From assembly GCA_964035575.1 (NCBI GenBank), contig OZ037843.1:434001-498000 (forward strand): a DNA stretch of 64,000 nucleotides. Direction: 5' to 3'. The translations under genes and the position numbers were made by a program. The first letter of the stretch is position 1. Every line of letters starts with the position of its first letter. The stretch comes from Rhynchopus sp. YZ270_cl-10. Lineage: Eukaryota > Euglenozoa > Diplonemea > Diplonemida > Diplonemidae. The notes beneath the pieces were generated by a model. It made no database searches. It was not told the origin of the DNA and saw only the letters and a program-made list of their open reading frames with translations. Shown here piece by piece: positions 55,013 to 64,000 of this stretch.

Positions 55013-57145
55013 TCAACGTGACCTCGTGCTCCCCTGCACACATGTGTGCACCCTGTACGTACCTAGGCCCCCTTTCCGTGGTGCGAGATCCGCCTCAAGC
55101 GCAGACAGTAGTGTTGTGCCCTCGGGAGGCTCAAACAGACACACCACACCGTCGCGCACAGCCTCTTCGCAGAGTGACCAACTGCGGCGCACAGTTGTCC
55201 CCATCACCGTCACAAAGCGCTGCTTGCGTGCCCCCACATCACCATGCTGGATCAGCCCGCTTGCGAGGCCAACACCGCGCAGGGTTGCCTTCACGACCAT
55301 GCGTTGTGCAAAGCGGATCGCGTTCTCCATGTGTGCAGGGGCAGGGCGGCTTACGTTCCACGACACACAGACACGGCTGCCAAACACGGTCACCAGGCTG
55401 CCGCCACTCTGGCTGAGTGCGACGGTGAGAATCGAGAGGCCAAGGCTCATTGTCTGCAGTACGGCGTGGCCTTGATCCACTGCGAATTCGACCACACCCA
55501 CAGTGCCGAGCACGGGCTTAGCGGGAACGACCAAGAGAGTGGACGTGCTTGAGAGCGACGACGTGCCAGAAAACTGCCGCACAAAGTCCAGGTCACGCGC
55601 AAAGGGCATGCCATTCACAGACGCCGCAGGGCATGCAGGCTCAATTAAAGCATTGTCGCGCCGCCCCCCAAGCGACACAGGCCACACACAGCGCACAAAC
55701 GTCTTGTCAGTTACACCCTTCAGGTCAAGTGATTCTGTCTCACCCACAACAGCACTGCACGCACAACAGTCAGACGTCCACAGATCAGAGGGCACAGCAA
55801 CAGCCCCAGGCGTGCATGTGCTCTCAAGGCGTGACGTGACGTTGACAGTGTGTCCGAAGTAGTCTGTCCGTCCAGTGAGTGTGTTCTGTTCGATGGCGAC
55901 AGGGCCGGTGTTGACACCAATGCGCACAGTGAGGCCACCCCACAGAGAGTCTTGTGGTGCGCAGATGGGGACCTCAAGCAGCGATGCAGGCCAGTCTGCT
56001 GCGAGCAGCTTCTCGTGTACCTGCAGAGCAAAGTTTATCCCATCTGTTGTTGTCGCAAAGGCAATCATGAAGGCGTCGCCAATGGCCTTCACCTCGTACC
56101 CGCCGAACACCTGCATTACTTCACGCATCACACGGTTGTGTATTTTCAGCGCAGCACCCATCCCGTCAGGTGCACACTCCCAGATCGACGTCGACGCACG
56201 GATGTCTGTGAACACGATCGTTGCCGTCTCAGTCTCGAGCCCAGGTGGTGCCACAGATGTGTGCTGCACACCGTCCACCTCATCTTCCTCAAACAGCGCA
56301 GCAGGGAGGTAGGGACGGTACTTCCGCAGGTTCTCCTCCAACGTCTGCAGCGTTGCGCGCATCTCCTCTGGGAGCAACGTCTCTTGCGCCTCCAGCATGC
56401 GTGCCACGCCTTCCACGTCGTACCCAGCCAGGAGCGAGGCGATGTCCTGCACTGTGTTGATCGTCCTCTGCATTGCCTCTTGCTCCTTCAGCATTTCCCG
56501 CGCGAAGCCTCGCGTTGCCACAAAATCAACAACAAAGACGAGCAGGGCTGTGAGGAGCTGATCCGTTGTGTCCCGGGAGCACGGGTACGTCGCACAGTCG
56601 GATATATCCGTGACATAGGCCTCCCTCCCGTACTCACCTGTCTGCGGGCTGAGAAACGCTAAATCAAAGAGCCCAAAGCGGAAGCGCTCCTCCATCGCCA
56701 ACACCACAAGCCACACCACGATACAGCACACAAGCCCTACACTGTACCGCGAATCTACCTGCATCACAAGCAAAAAATCAATCGTCAGCACCAAAGGCGA
56801 CCACCCAGAGTACAGCTTCACGCGAGAATCCAAATCAGACATAAACGCTGACAGCACAAACCCCGATGCAATAGCTAAGACCACCCTCTGCGGCAATGGC
56901 GCACGGCACAGAATCAAGAGGACTCCGATAAAGGACGCCCCCAAGCCCAGCGCCACGCTGACCGCAGGCGCCATCACAGCAACGTACTTCGCTGGGCTTA
57001 CGATAATAAACATACTGCAGAAACAGAAGACCGTGACGTTGATTGCGAAGAACACAGTGCGGCGTAAAGTGGCCTTCTTATCGAGCGTGCTATCCAGAGA
57101 CAGCAGTCTTTGCAGTTGTTGCATTGTCTTTTGAGTGATCATCAC
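55013..57145 (-). CDS. Membrane adenylate cyclase (class III) with C-terminal degenerate cyclase fold, paralogue
   Basis: 710 aa, one exon. Same plan as 13267-15330: six hydrophobic segments (about 30-215), the linker KEQEAMQRTINTVQDIASLL, an intact class III domain with FTDIRAST, GGYEVKAIGDAFMIAF, GRTDYFGHTVNVTSRLES (all metal, adenine-selecting and transition-state residues present), then a C-terminal degenerate fold (VTVFGSRVCVSWNVSRPAPA). The DNA for the linker and start of the catalytic domain (56165-56455) is essentially identical to 14365-14655, as is much of the 3' end, whereas the membrane segments and the 55440-55660 inter-domain region differ strongly (here a Ser/Thr-rich linker with AASVNGMPFARDLDFV). 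This patchwork is what gene conversion leaves. Predicted to make cAMP at the membrane. Confidence 0.9.
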   Translation of the reverse strand: MMITQKTMQQLQRLLSLDSTLDKKATLRRTVFFAINVTVFCFCSMFIIVSPAKYVAVMAPAVSVALGLGASFIGVLLILCRAPLPQRVVLAIASGFVLSAFMSDLDSRVKLYSGWSPLVLTIDFLLVMQVDSRYSVGLVCCIVVWLVVLAMEERFRFGLFDLAFLSPQTGEYGREAYVTDISDCATYPCSRDTTDQLLTALLVFVVDFVATRGFAREMLKEQEAMQRTINTVQDIASLLAGYDVEGVARMLEAQETLLPEEMRATLQTLEENLRKYRPYLPAALFEEDEVDGVQHTSVAPPGLETETATIVFTDIRASTSIWECAPDGMGAALKIHNRVMREVMQVFGGYEVKAIGDAFMIAFATTTDGINFALQVHEKLLAADWPASLLEVPICAPQDSLWGGLTVRIGVNTGPVAIEQNTLTGRTDYFGHTVNVTSRLESTCTPGAVAVPSDLWTSDCCACSAVVGETESLDLKGVTDKTFVRCVWPVSLGGRRDNALIEPACPAASVNGMPFARDLDFVRQFSGTSSLSSTSTLLVVPAKPVLGTVGVVEFAVDQGHAVLQTMSLGLSILTVALSQSGGSLVTVFGSRVCVSWNVSRPAPAHMENAIRFAQRMVVKATLRGVGLASGLIQHGDVGARKQRFVTVMGTTVRRSWSLCEEAVRDGVVCLFEPPEGTTLLSALEADLAPRKGGLGTYRVHTCVQGSTRSR

Positions 57146-58039
57146 GTCGGAAAGTTCGGAGAAATGTAGCTATTTTTTTTTTTAGATCTCAGGAATGAGA
57201 GAATTCCGTCCTCAATCAGTTTCTCTGGATACTCCAGAAGAAATAAAATGTGTTTTCCAGGGGGAGGGAAAAAAAATAGGGTTTTAGTTCTCCAAGATGC
57301 CGCAGCTCCGAAAACAGCCACAGTGTCGCTATTATTGCTGCTATGCAACTGTTGCGTAGTTTAGACCAGCCCAAATATGTGAACAGTGTGTACCCCTGTC
57401 TAGAATGTGGTGTGATGAGGGGGGTTTGAAAATGTTTTTTGTATGTTTTGACACGGCATCCATAAGCCCTTACCAGGACCTATCCTCCGGAGGTAAAAAT
57501 ACCACCTCCCACCTCTTACATTAAGCCCTTAATTTTAAGGCACTCTAAAATTAAGGGCTTAATTTAAGGGCTTAGAGTTCTTACTAAGGGCTTACTAAGG
57601 GCTTAGTAAGAAATTAAGGGCTTAATTTAAGGGCTTACAAAGAGCTTACTAAGAGTGTACTAAGACCATAGGGGTAGTTTTGGACCTCAGCAAAATTAAA
57701 ATGCGATAATTGTGAAAAATCACCCAAAATTCCGTCACCCGATCGTCAGAGTGTGGGACAAATGCAACACTTACCGAAAAAATTCTACAATCGGACAAAA
57801 ATCCTTCTCAACATCCAAAAAACACCTCGGTCCACATCCGCTGGTGTCCCGAGGTGGAAATATATGTATTACAGCTTTTGGGGTCTAGCGTGGGTCCCAC
57901 AGAAATGAAGTACAGATGCATTTTGCAACGGGTGTGTGCCTCAACTGCTTCAAAGTACCCTTTTTTGTACCTGAAAATGACAACGTATCCTGTACCTAAG
58001 TGCAGTAAAGCCTTGCTTGCGTCCTCCTTCGTGGTTTTG

Positions 58040-58205
58040 GGTGTTCGCATGCGAGATTCATTATCGCATTCTCGCATGTAATTCTCGCATCACGGAGGAT
58101 TTTAGCGTTACGTGACCACGGAGAATCGTGCGAGAATTGTGCAAGAATTTTTCGCCAGACCAAAAATAGTCCGAGAATGCGACTCGCATCGAGTCTATGA
58201 CTACA
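58040..58205 (-). mobile_element. Partial CTCGCA-family TIR element, nested
   Basis: Matches the left end of the 34124-35023 element in reverse orientation (GGAGAATCGTGCGAGAATTG, GCGACTCGCATCGAGTCTAT), without the 7-bp satellite. Confidence 0.7.
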
Positions 58206-58254
58206 CCGGCCAAAATTCGTCCAAAACTCGCCCAAATTCAGGTCCTGTATGTAT

Positions 58255-58293
58255 CATATTGTAGTGCATCTTGTCAAGATGCACTACAATATG
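58255..58293. repeat. Perfect 39-nt palindrome
   Basis: CATATTGTAGTGCATCTTG and complement around one T; GGTCCT and AGGACC extend the symmetry outside. Confidence 0.85.
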
Positions 58294-58889
58294 GAGGACC
58301 ACAAAGGCATGAGTAGGGGCTAGATTCGCTGTACAACGTACTCGCCATGCCGGTTAATAGCATACCTGCAGGCAAATGAAATTTCACTCATATTTTCGCA
58401 GGTGCACTTTTCCCAAGGTAAAATCCCCACCGAAAAAAAACTCGCCCTCCAAAAATGGGCGAGTTTTTTCTACTCGCCCGCACAGTATGCCTAGGGTAAG
58501 TACACTCTTGGTAAGCTTTTTGTAAGCCCTTAAATTAAGCCCTTAATTTCTTACTAAGCCCTTAGTAAGCCCTTAGTAAGAAATTAAGCCCTTAATTTTA
58601 GCTGATCTCAAAATTAAGGGCTTAAAAAATTAAGAGGTGGAGCTCATATCCCTTAGTAAGGGCTTATGGATGCCGTGTTTTGAAAGTGCTTTTGTGCTCT
58701 GTTTAATTTTGCTTGATAGTTTTGTAGACGTGGAGTTGGAGAGGAAGGGCGCGTTAGGGCGCGTGATGAGGGGGGTTATGGGACAATAAAATCAAAATTG
58801 CAGGGAGGGAGGGAGGGTCTATTTTTTTTTTCTTCTTCCCAAAAGAAAAAAGCTAATTCGTTTGAGGCTACCATGAAATAGCAGCCACG

Positions 58890-59075
58890 TTTTTTTTTTT
58901 TTTTTTTTTGAAAACTTTTTTTTTTGACCACCCCTTTTAGGGAACGGAGCATGGCACTGTCCTGAAACCTCCAAGAAAAATGGAGGAAGCGGGGCTAAAG
59001 AAGGAAGTTGCCTTCCTAAACGTGCATACACAACTGACAAAAAAAAAATGCCTTCTTTTTTTTTGAAAACTTGGC
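58890..59075. repeat. Dispersed repeat with poly-T/GAAAACTT edges, copy 1
   Basis: T-run + GAAAACTTTTTTT, then TAGGGAACGGAGCATGGCAC, CTCCAAGAAAAATGGAG, GGAAGTTGCCTTCCTAAACG and another T-run + GAAAACTTGG. The second copy is 60264-60530. Confidence 0.7.
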
Positions 59076-59879
59076 GATAAAATAAATGAAGGCATATCTG
59101 AGGATATACTCCATTTATGTCTCATCGCATTTTTTTAATTTTTTTTTTTCCTTTTGGTATCGCCAACCGCTGCGTCAGTAAAATTAAATGACACAAACGG
59201 TCTGTACAGTACAATGGCACCTTTTTTGTAAATAGGATGTGAACACAGACACACGCAGCCCCATCCAGACAAAGAGTGCGCAGAGAAGATATTGAAATAC
59301 TGTAACCAGAGGGTGTGGGGATAGCATCTTGGGGATTCCCATACCCACGCCCTGGCCACAGTGAAAGCTTTGGGACAGGGTTGTTCCTTGTTCTCGGAAA
59401 AAACAGCAAAATTCTGGATTTATGTTCCCGTTTTTTTCCTTTTTTTGGGTGGGGTTTTTTGCCCTTTTTCGGGCTTTCCGAGCTCTACCCTCACTGTAGT
59501 GGGGTCATTTCGAGAAAATGGACAAGTTCTTGATTGATACAAATTTTGGTTACGACCACTAGTGAGTTGCTCACAATGCTAAATGAGTGTCAGAACTGTG
59601 ATTCTGGGCCCACTTTAACCGCCCCTCGAAATTCAAAAAGGGGTCCCAAACCCGGGCGCGCTACACTCGCGCGGAACTTTTTGCTTTGGTCTAGTTGCAT
59701 TTTTGGCTGCAAAATGCAAGGGGATCCCCAAAGACGTTGGGAATATTATTTGGATGGGGCAGTGATTTTGTACCTGCATACACGCTCCCTCGCGGTAACC
59801 GCGTGCATGCCAATGAAGTGCTCTCTGGGGTTCGATAACCCGTGGAACCAGTGCTTCCGCCGATGAACGGTGAGGCGTT

Positions 59880-60030
59880 GCACTTCTCTTTTTGCGGAGC
59901 AAAAAATAATATAAATGGCGCCGCAGGCAAAAAAATTTGAGTACAGTGTAAAAATCTAGCTTCCAACGAACCCTTTTTTGCAGAGCAAAAAATGAAAAAT
60001 GGCGCCGCAGGCAAAAAAAAAATTGGGGGT
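59880..60030. repeat. Two GNA-loop hairpins of the GCGGAGC family
   Basis: TTTTTGC-GGA-GCAAAAA near 59889-59909 and TTTTTTGC-AGA-GCAAAAAA near 59976-59994, each followed by ATGGCGCCGCAGGC. Here the second has lost the GNA loop (AGA). Confidence 0.65.
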
Positions 60031-60263
60031 ACAGCCCTGGACAGTGAAGGATTTTGTTGTCAATTTTTTTTTCTTGCCCCCTGAAAACTCTTGCTTTTGA
60101 GAGTTTCGACCATTTCACCACACTGGTGGTGTGTCACCTACAGTGAAACCCACCAGAAACCACAAGAAAGCCCCCTAAGGAAAAAAAGGAAAAAAAAAAA
60201 GGAAAAAAAAACTAAAATCCAGAATTTCATGTTCTCGGTCCCACTTAGGAACTTCCCTGCTTT

Positions 60264-60530
60264 GGGAGTTTTTTTTTTTTTTTTGAAAACTTTTTTTTAC
60301 CATTCCTATTAGGGAACGGATCATGCACGGTCCTGGAAGCTCCAAGAAAAATGGAGTCGGCGGGCTTAATAGGAAGTTGCCTTTCCTAAACGTACACACA
60401 ACTGGCAAAAAAAAGGGGAGGTGTCGTCACTCACCTATATCATCATTGAAAATACCATTGTTTACCAATGGTACACTCCAATACTGTTGCCCCCCTTTTT
60501 TCTTTTCTTTTTTGAAAACTTGATGACGTG
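60264..60530. repeat. Dispersed repeat with poly-T/GAAAACTT edges, copy 2
   Basis: Direct copy of 58890-59075 with substitutions (TAGGGAACGGATCATGCACG) and an 80-bp insertion before the second T-run. Confidence 0.7.
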
Positions 60531-60588
60531 TGGACACCTCGCTTTTTTCTCGTGTGAACTCCGCGCATTTTTTTTGAGGAGCAACTAA

Positions 60589-60838
60589 CCCCTTATAAGC
60601 AGTGCTGTAAGAATGTAAGAATACGTATTCTTATACGTATTCTTCGTAAGAATACGTTAAGAATACGCATTATTACGTATTCTGATAAATTGATAAATTG
60701 ATGCCGTGTAGACACCTCGCTTTTTACTCGTGTGAACTCCACGCTGCCTTTCCTCGCCTATCTCTCGTTTCGTGGATACCGCTACTAACAAAGAATACGT
60801 ATTCTTATACGTATTCTTACAGCACTGCTTATAAGGGG
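60589..60838. mobile_element. 250-bp TIR element
   Basis: Inverted ends of about 26 bp, CCCCTTATAAGCAGTGCTGT onwards, with repeated GAATACGTATTC palindromes inside both ends. Its centre repeats a segment that lies just outside it (ACACCTCGCTTTT, CTCGTGTGAACTCC at 60531 and 60712). Confidence 0.8.
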
Positions 60839-61122
60839 GATCTATTTGGGACGTAGAAGAAGTCCACATAACGGGGCAAAAAAAAATAAATGAAAATAGT
60901 AACTCTGATAGGTAAAGTAAAAGGGGAAAAAAAAAGGGGGGTTTTTTTTTTCCTTTGGTTGCTCAAATACCATGAGGGGGTGATTGGCGACCGTATCGAA
61001 ACGATTTCTCCTTTAAGCTGCGCTTGCGGGAAAATATAAAAAAAGGGGGGGAAAAAAACGTAATTTATGTGGGGGAAGCTGATTACCCTTCTCTCGAGAA
61101 GAAGAAAAACACAGAAGGATAA

Positions 61123-61808
61123 GATGAACCTAAGCCTCTCGTGCTTGGTCACCTTGTTAGTCACACCCCCCCCATAATAACAAAAAGTTTCTAAGGAAGT
61201 GTCGAAACACATCACGTGCCAAATGAAGCGCGTTGTAGAAGTCTCCCTTCAAAGCGACCCCATGAAAGGAGATAATAATAGGGTCTAAAAAACATCGTCG
61301 AAGTCAGTGGATATCTGGTACTGAGAACGTGAACACAAGATTGATTCTTTTTTTTTTTTTTTTTGTAAAAAGAAAGCATTTCAACATATACATCCAATAA
61401 ATTGATAGCATAGGAAGAAGGATCAACAAAAAAGAAAGAAATGTTTATGGTGTGATCACCAAACGGATTCTCCGTGGTTCCCCCGTGGGTTGTCCGTACC
61501 CCCTGAATCACACCAGTTTAGAGGATGAACCTAAACCTCTCGTGTGCTAAGTCACCAAAAATGTTCCTTTTTTGGTGTTCCGGAGGGGGCCTCTATTGAC
61601 ATGTCTTTGATGGGGTTTCAGGAACACCATTTTTAGAGAAAGAAACCATTGGTGCTCCCGGGGGAGGGGGTATTGACAGGTTCGTGACAGGATTTCAGTA
61701 ACACCAAAAAAACGCAGAAAAGATAACAGTGATATACGGACAAATAAGCTTGAAATAGTAAGAAAAGTTTATAAGATGATCCTAAGCCTCTCTGTGCTTA
61801 GTCACCTT
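61123..61808 (+). repeat. Three copies of the 'GAACCTAAGCCTC' hairpin repeat
   Basis: 61123-61155, 61523-61556 and 61773-61808, same orientation. The stem bases CTAAGC/GCTTAG vary but pairing is largely kept (GCTTGG, CTAAAC variants). Confidence 0.65.
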
Positions 61809-62551
61809 ATCATATTCGTTATCGCACAGCTGCGCTGGCTTCTACAAGTTAGTTTGTAGAAAAGCTACACCCATCTCGGGGGGGGTGGAGTCTGGGCGAC
61901 AAAATTGTATTTTGGGGGAATATTCATTGATTCAGATAATATTTGGGTGGGGAGGGGACCCAGGGGGGAGAGAGAGAAAAAAAAAACGCTTGGTAATCAA
62001 TAAAAGAGTAAGACGGGCACCTTGTAGGTAGTCCACCTTAGGTAATATAATATTTGACCTGACAGAACAAAAAAATATATTCAAGTACTACAGAAAAAGG
62101 GATGTGGTCAAGCGCATGACGTAACACAAGGAAGATAAGTACCGGTATTTTTTTTAAGGAAAAAAAACTGTACTTAAGAATATGGGGTACGTTCGAAAAA
62201 CGATCTACACATCTTGCCTTCTCTGGAGAAATTTGAGGGGAAATACAACAAAAATAAAATCAAGGTGAATGTGCCTTCGTACACATCTTTGAAAACGAAA
62301 GGAAAACAGGGAGAGTTTCTTTTATCGCAATAATGGCGGAAGCCGTATAGCCCATAGGGGAATATGGGCAAAGATGACGGATAGCACGCACAGAGAAAGA
62401 AAAAAAAACAATGAAGTTGACAGGTGCAAAAAACGCCTCTGGGACGCAGGCACTGACACTCCAAAAATACGGAAAGGGGTTTGGGTGGGGGGCTGGGCAG
62501 GGTATCTGTGGGATTATTTTTGAGCGAATAATAACATTGCCCCCCAAATAT

Positions 62552-62630
62552 TGGGCTGGACTTTAAATTGCATCCGGAAGGGGGGGCCTTTTCGTCCTGA
62601 AACTCTATGAAGGTGTACCTGAGGGTGAAC
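62552..62630 (+). repeat. GC-rich structured repeat, diverged partial copy
   Basis: GGGCTGGACTTTAAATTGCA, CCTGAAACTCTATGAAGGT and ACCTGAGGGT match one end of 63673-64000, then similarity stops. Confidence 0.65.
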
Positions 62631-62641
62631 CGGCCATTTTC

Positions 62642-62668
62642 GGAACCGGGAACCTGGTTCCCGGTTCC
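62642..62668. repeat. 27-nt palindrome
   Basis: GGAACCGGGAACC and complement around one T. Confidence 0.8.
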
Positions 62669-63672
62669 AAAAATGACCGGTTCCCCAAAGTTTTGGTTCC
62701 AATATGAGTTTTCCCCCCTTTTTTTGTGTACATGATACAAGCAGCACTCAGGTTGTCACGTTAGTCTCTACCATAATATCCCCTCTAACTTCCTGGAGCT
62801 ACTACAGTACACAGAAGTGAGGTACAGGCCTCCCCCAGTTTTTTTTTGGGCAAGTATTATTTTTTAAAACAAAGGTAGAAAGAAAAATCAACGAAAACTT
62901 GAAATGTGAATGTGCCTCGCCTCTGATGCACACCCATTTAGAAGGAAAGTTGCACAGATGCGTCTGTTCCCTTATTGAGGATTAGTGATCTCATGCAACC
63001 TTAGAATACAAATAGAAACCCAACTCAGGATACGATGATGAAGAAATAAAAGCCAAAAAAAAAAAATACGAATACCGTACACATCTGGAGAAATGTCTGG
63101 GGAACAAATCGGAGGGGGGGGTTTTTTTTTTGTTGTCGTTTTTGTTGTTGTTGTTGTTGTTGTGTCGACAATCACCTAACCGAATCATGGTCTGTCCACA
63201 ATGTCGCCCCGAAGGCTATTGACATCATTGTACTTATTTGATGTCGCCGCTATCATATTTTTTTATATATTTTTTGCTAATTTGTTGGATTAGTGTGGAC
63301 GGTATTCACTTTTATATTTTTCTCAACTGAGGAAAAGTAGCTCTGAGCAAACCCCGTGGAAGAAGTGTGAGGATAAATTCACTTTTCCTCACACATAGCC
63401 ACTTTTCCTCACGCAATTTGGAAAAGTAGCAATAATTTTTGGCTGGGGTTTGTGTAGAAAAAAGCCTATGTGTGAGGCTTTTTTTGGTGTGAGGAAAAGT
63501 AGAGGGGGGGTCGAAAAAAAAATTGGGTGGGAGAGTGGGTCATTTTGATATCTCTGCTTCACATTTTGTCACCGTGACCAACATGACCATTTTTTGGTCC
63601 ATTTTTTCGGCCAAAAATTTGGTACCACAGGGCTATACCATATACTGGGATTATCAATCTTTTGAAAATACA

Positions 63673-64000
63673 CGTCCTGGGCTGGACGTTAAATTGCATC
63701 CGGGGGCCCTTTTGTGGCACTCCTCCTGAAACTCTATGAAGGTCTGACCTGAGGGTAAAAGGTGCTGGGTATGCTACCCTGGGTGCTGAAGGCAGGCACA
63801 CAACATGTGTGGAGGGACCTGCAGAGCCCTAGCCAGTGAAGCCAAGGAGGCCCCCCTAGGAAACTAGGGAACGGATTGGAAGAGACCTCGCCGGTAGCCG
63901 GGAACCCTCCCTGGGCTAGTACAATGATGAAACTTCAATCTTAAGTCCACACCCATGTGGCGGCCGCTTTGGCATGCGTCTGTAAGGACAGCCTTGACTG
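63673..64000 (+). repeat. 330-bp GC-rich structured repeat, copy 2 (cut by window end)
   Basis: Reverse-complement match to 27022-27351; very few differences over about 328 bp, so the copies are recent or under constraint. Confidence 0.8.

Larger units (their letters stand above)
57451..58678. mobile_element. 1.23-kb TIR element with AAGCCCTTA subterminal repeats
   Basis: Inverted ends ACACGGCATCCATAAGCCCT at both sides; just inside are many copies of TTAAGCCCTTA / TAAGGGCTTA. Centre holds a related end of the CTCGCA element (58040-58205) and a 39-nt palindrome. No transposase. Confidence 0.8.
60839..64000. other. Gene-free right end with dispersed repeats
   Basis: No credible coding region. 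Contains three GAACCTAAGCCTC hairpin repeats (61123, 61523, 61773), a two-unit tandem (61568-61612 and 61650-61705, each ending in ATTTCAG/GTTTCAG...AACACC), a hairpin at 62642-62668, CTACTTTTCCTCA motifs in both orientations at 63320-63510, and GC-rich repeat copies. Confidence 0.6.

Noticed and set aside
59780-59870. tRNA gene suggested by GGGGTTCGATAACCC
   Set aside because: No matching A box or acceptor stem at the proper spacing.

Overview
The window looks like nuclear DNA of a unicellular eukaryote (a protist); I cannot place it in a lineage. The evidence is a Baeyer-Villiger-type monooxygenase gene with two GT-AG introns, secreted proteins with eukaryotic-style signal peptides, membrane class III cyclases, a ubiquitin-like/WD40 and a ubiquitin-like/leucine-rich-repeat protein family, hAT transposons with target-site duplications, and AT-rich intergenic DNA full of A/T homopolymers. 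Coding regions are GC-rich and mostly single-exon. I see no operon, rRNA or convincing tRNA, and no recognisable viral or LTR element.

Layout. 1-4.6 kb: FAD monooxygenase gene (minus strand) with an hAT transposase fragment in its first intron. 4.6-10.1 kb: repeat-rich spacer, then a large secreted PAN plus beta-helix protein. 10.1-13.3 kb: foldback and TIR elements. 13.3-18.4 kb: two membrane cyclase-family genes in tandem. 18.8-24 kb: small TIR elements and a 3.8-kb hAT element carrying a frameshifted transposase. 24.4-26 kb: arylsulfatase. 26.3-28.3 kb: a piggyBac-like non-autonomous element bounded by TTAA. 28.3-34 kb: hAT remnant, a 7-bp satellite, a chimeric pseudogene, UBL-WD40 gene A, and one arm of a 1.47-kb inverted duplication. 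34.1-39.2 kb: a 900-bp TIR element with a 412-bp satellite, then an hAT element with a perfect 8-bp target duplication. 39.5-43.2 kb: UBL-LRR gene and UBL-WD40 gene B. 44.6-49.2 kb: a Cache-domain receptor with a degenerate cyclase domain, and a secreted CBM9-like protein. 50.1-54.7 kb: second arm of the inverted duplication and large palindromes with a 36-nt G run. 55-57.1 kb: third membrane cyclase. 57.2-64 kb: nested TIR elements and dispersed repeats, no gene.

Themes. (1) A lineage-specific cyclase family: two members pair an intact adenylate-cyclase-type domain with a C-terminal degenerate cyclase fold, one has only the degenerate fold on the same membrane module, and one puts a degenerate fold behind a Cache sensor. 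The copies look patched by gene conversion. (2) Proteins with an N-terminal ubiquitin-like domain joined to different repeat domains. (3) Three secreted proteins suited to glycan handling (sulfatase, beta-helix, CBM9-like). (4) Very many perfect palindromes, including a dispersed set of mini-hairpins whose stems differ but whose loops are all GNA triplets on one strand; this is the least explained signal here.
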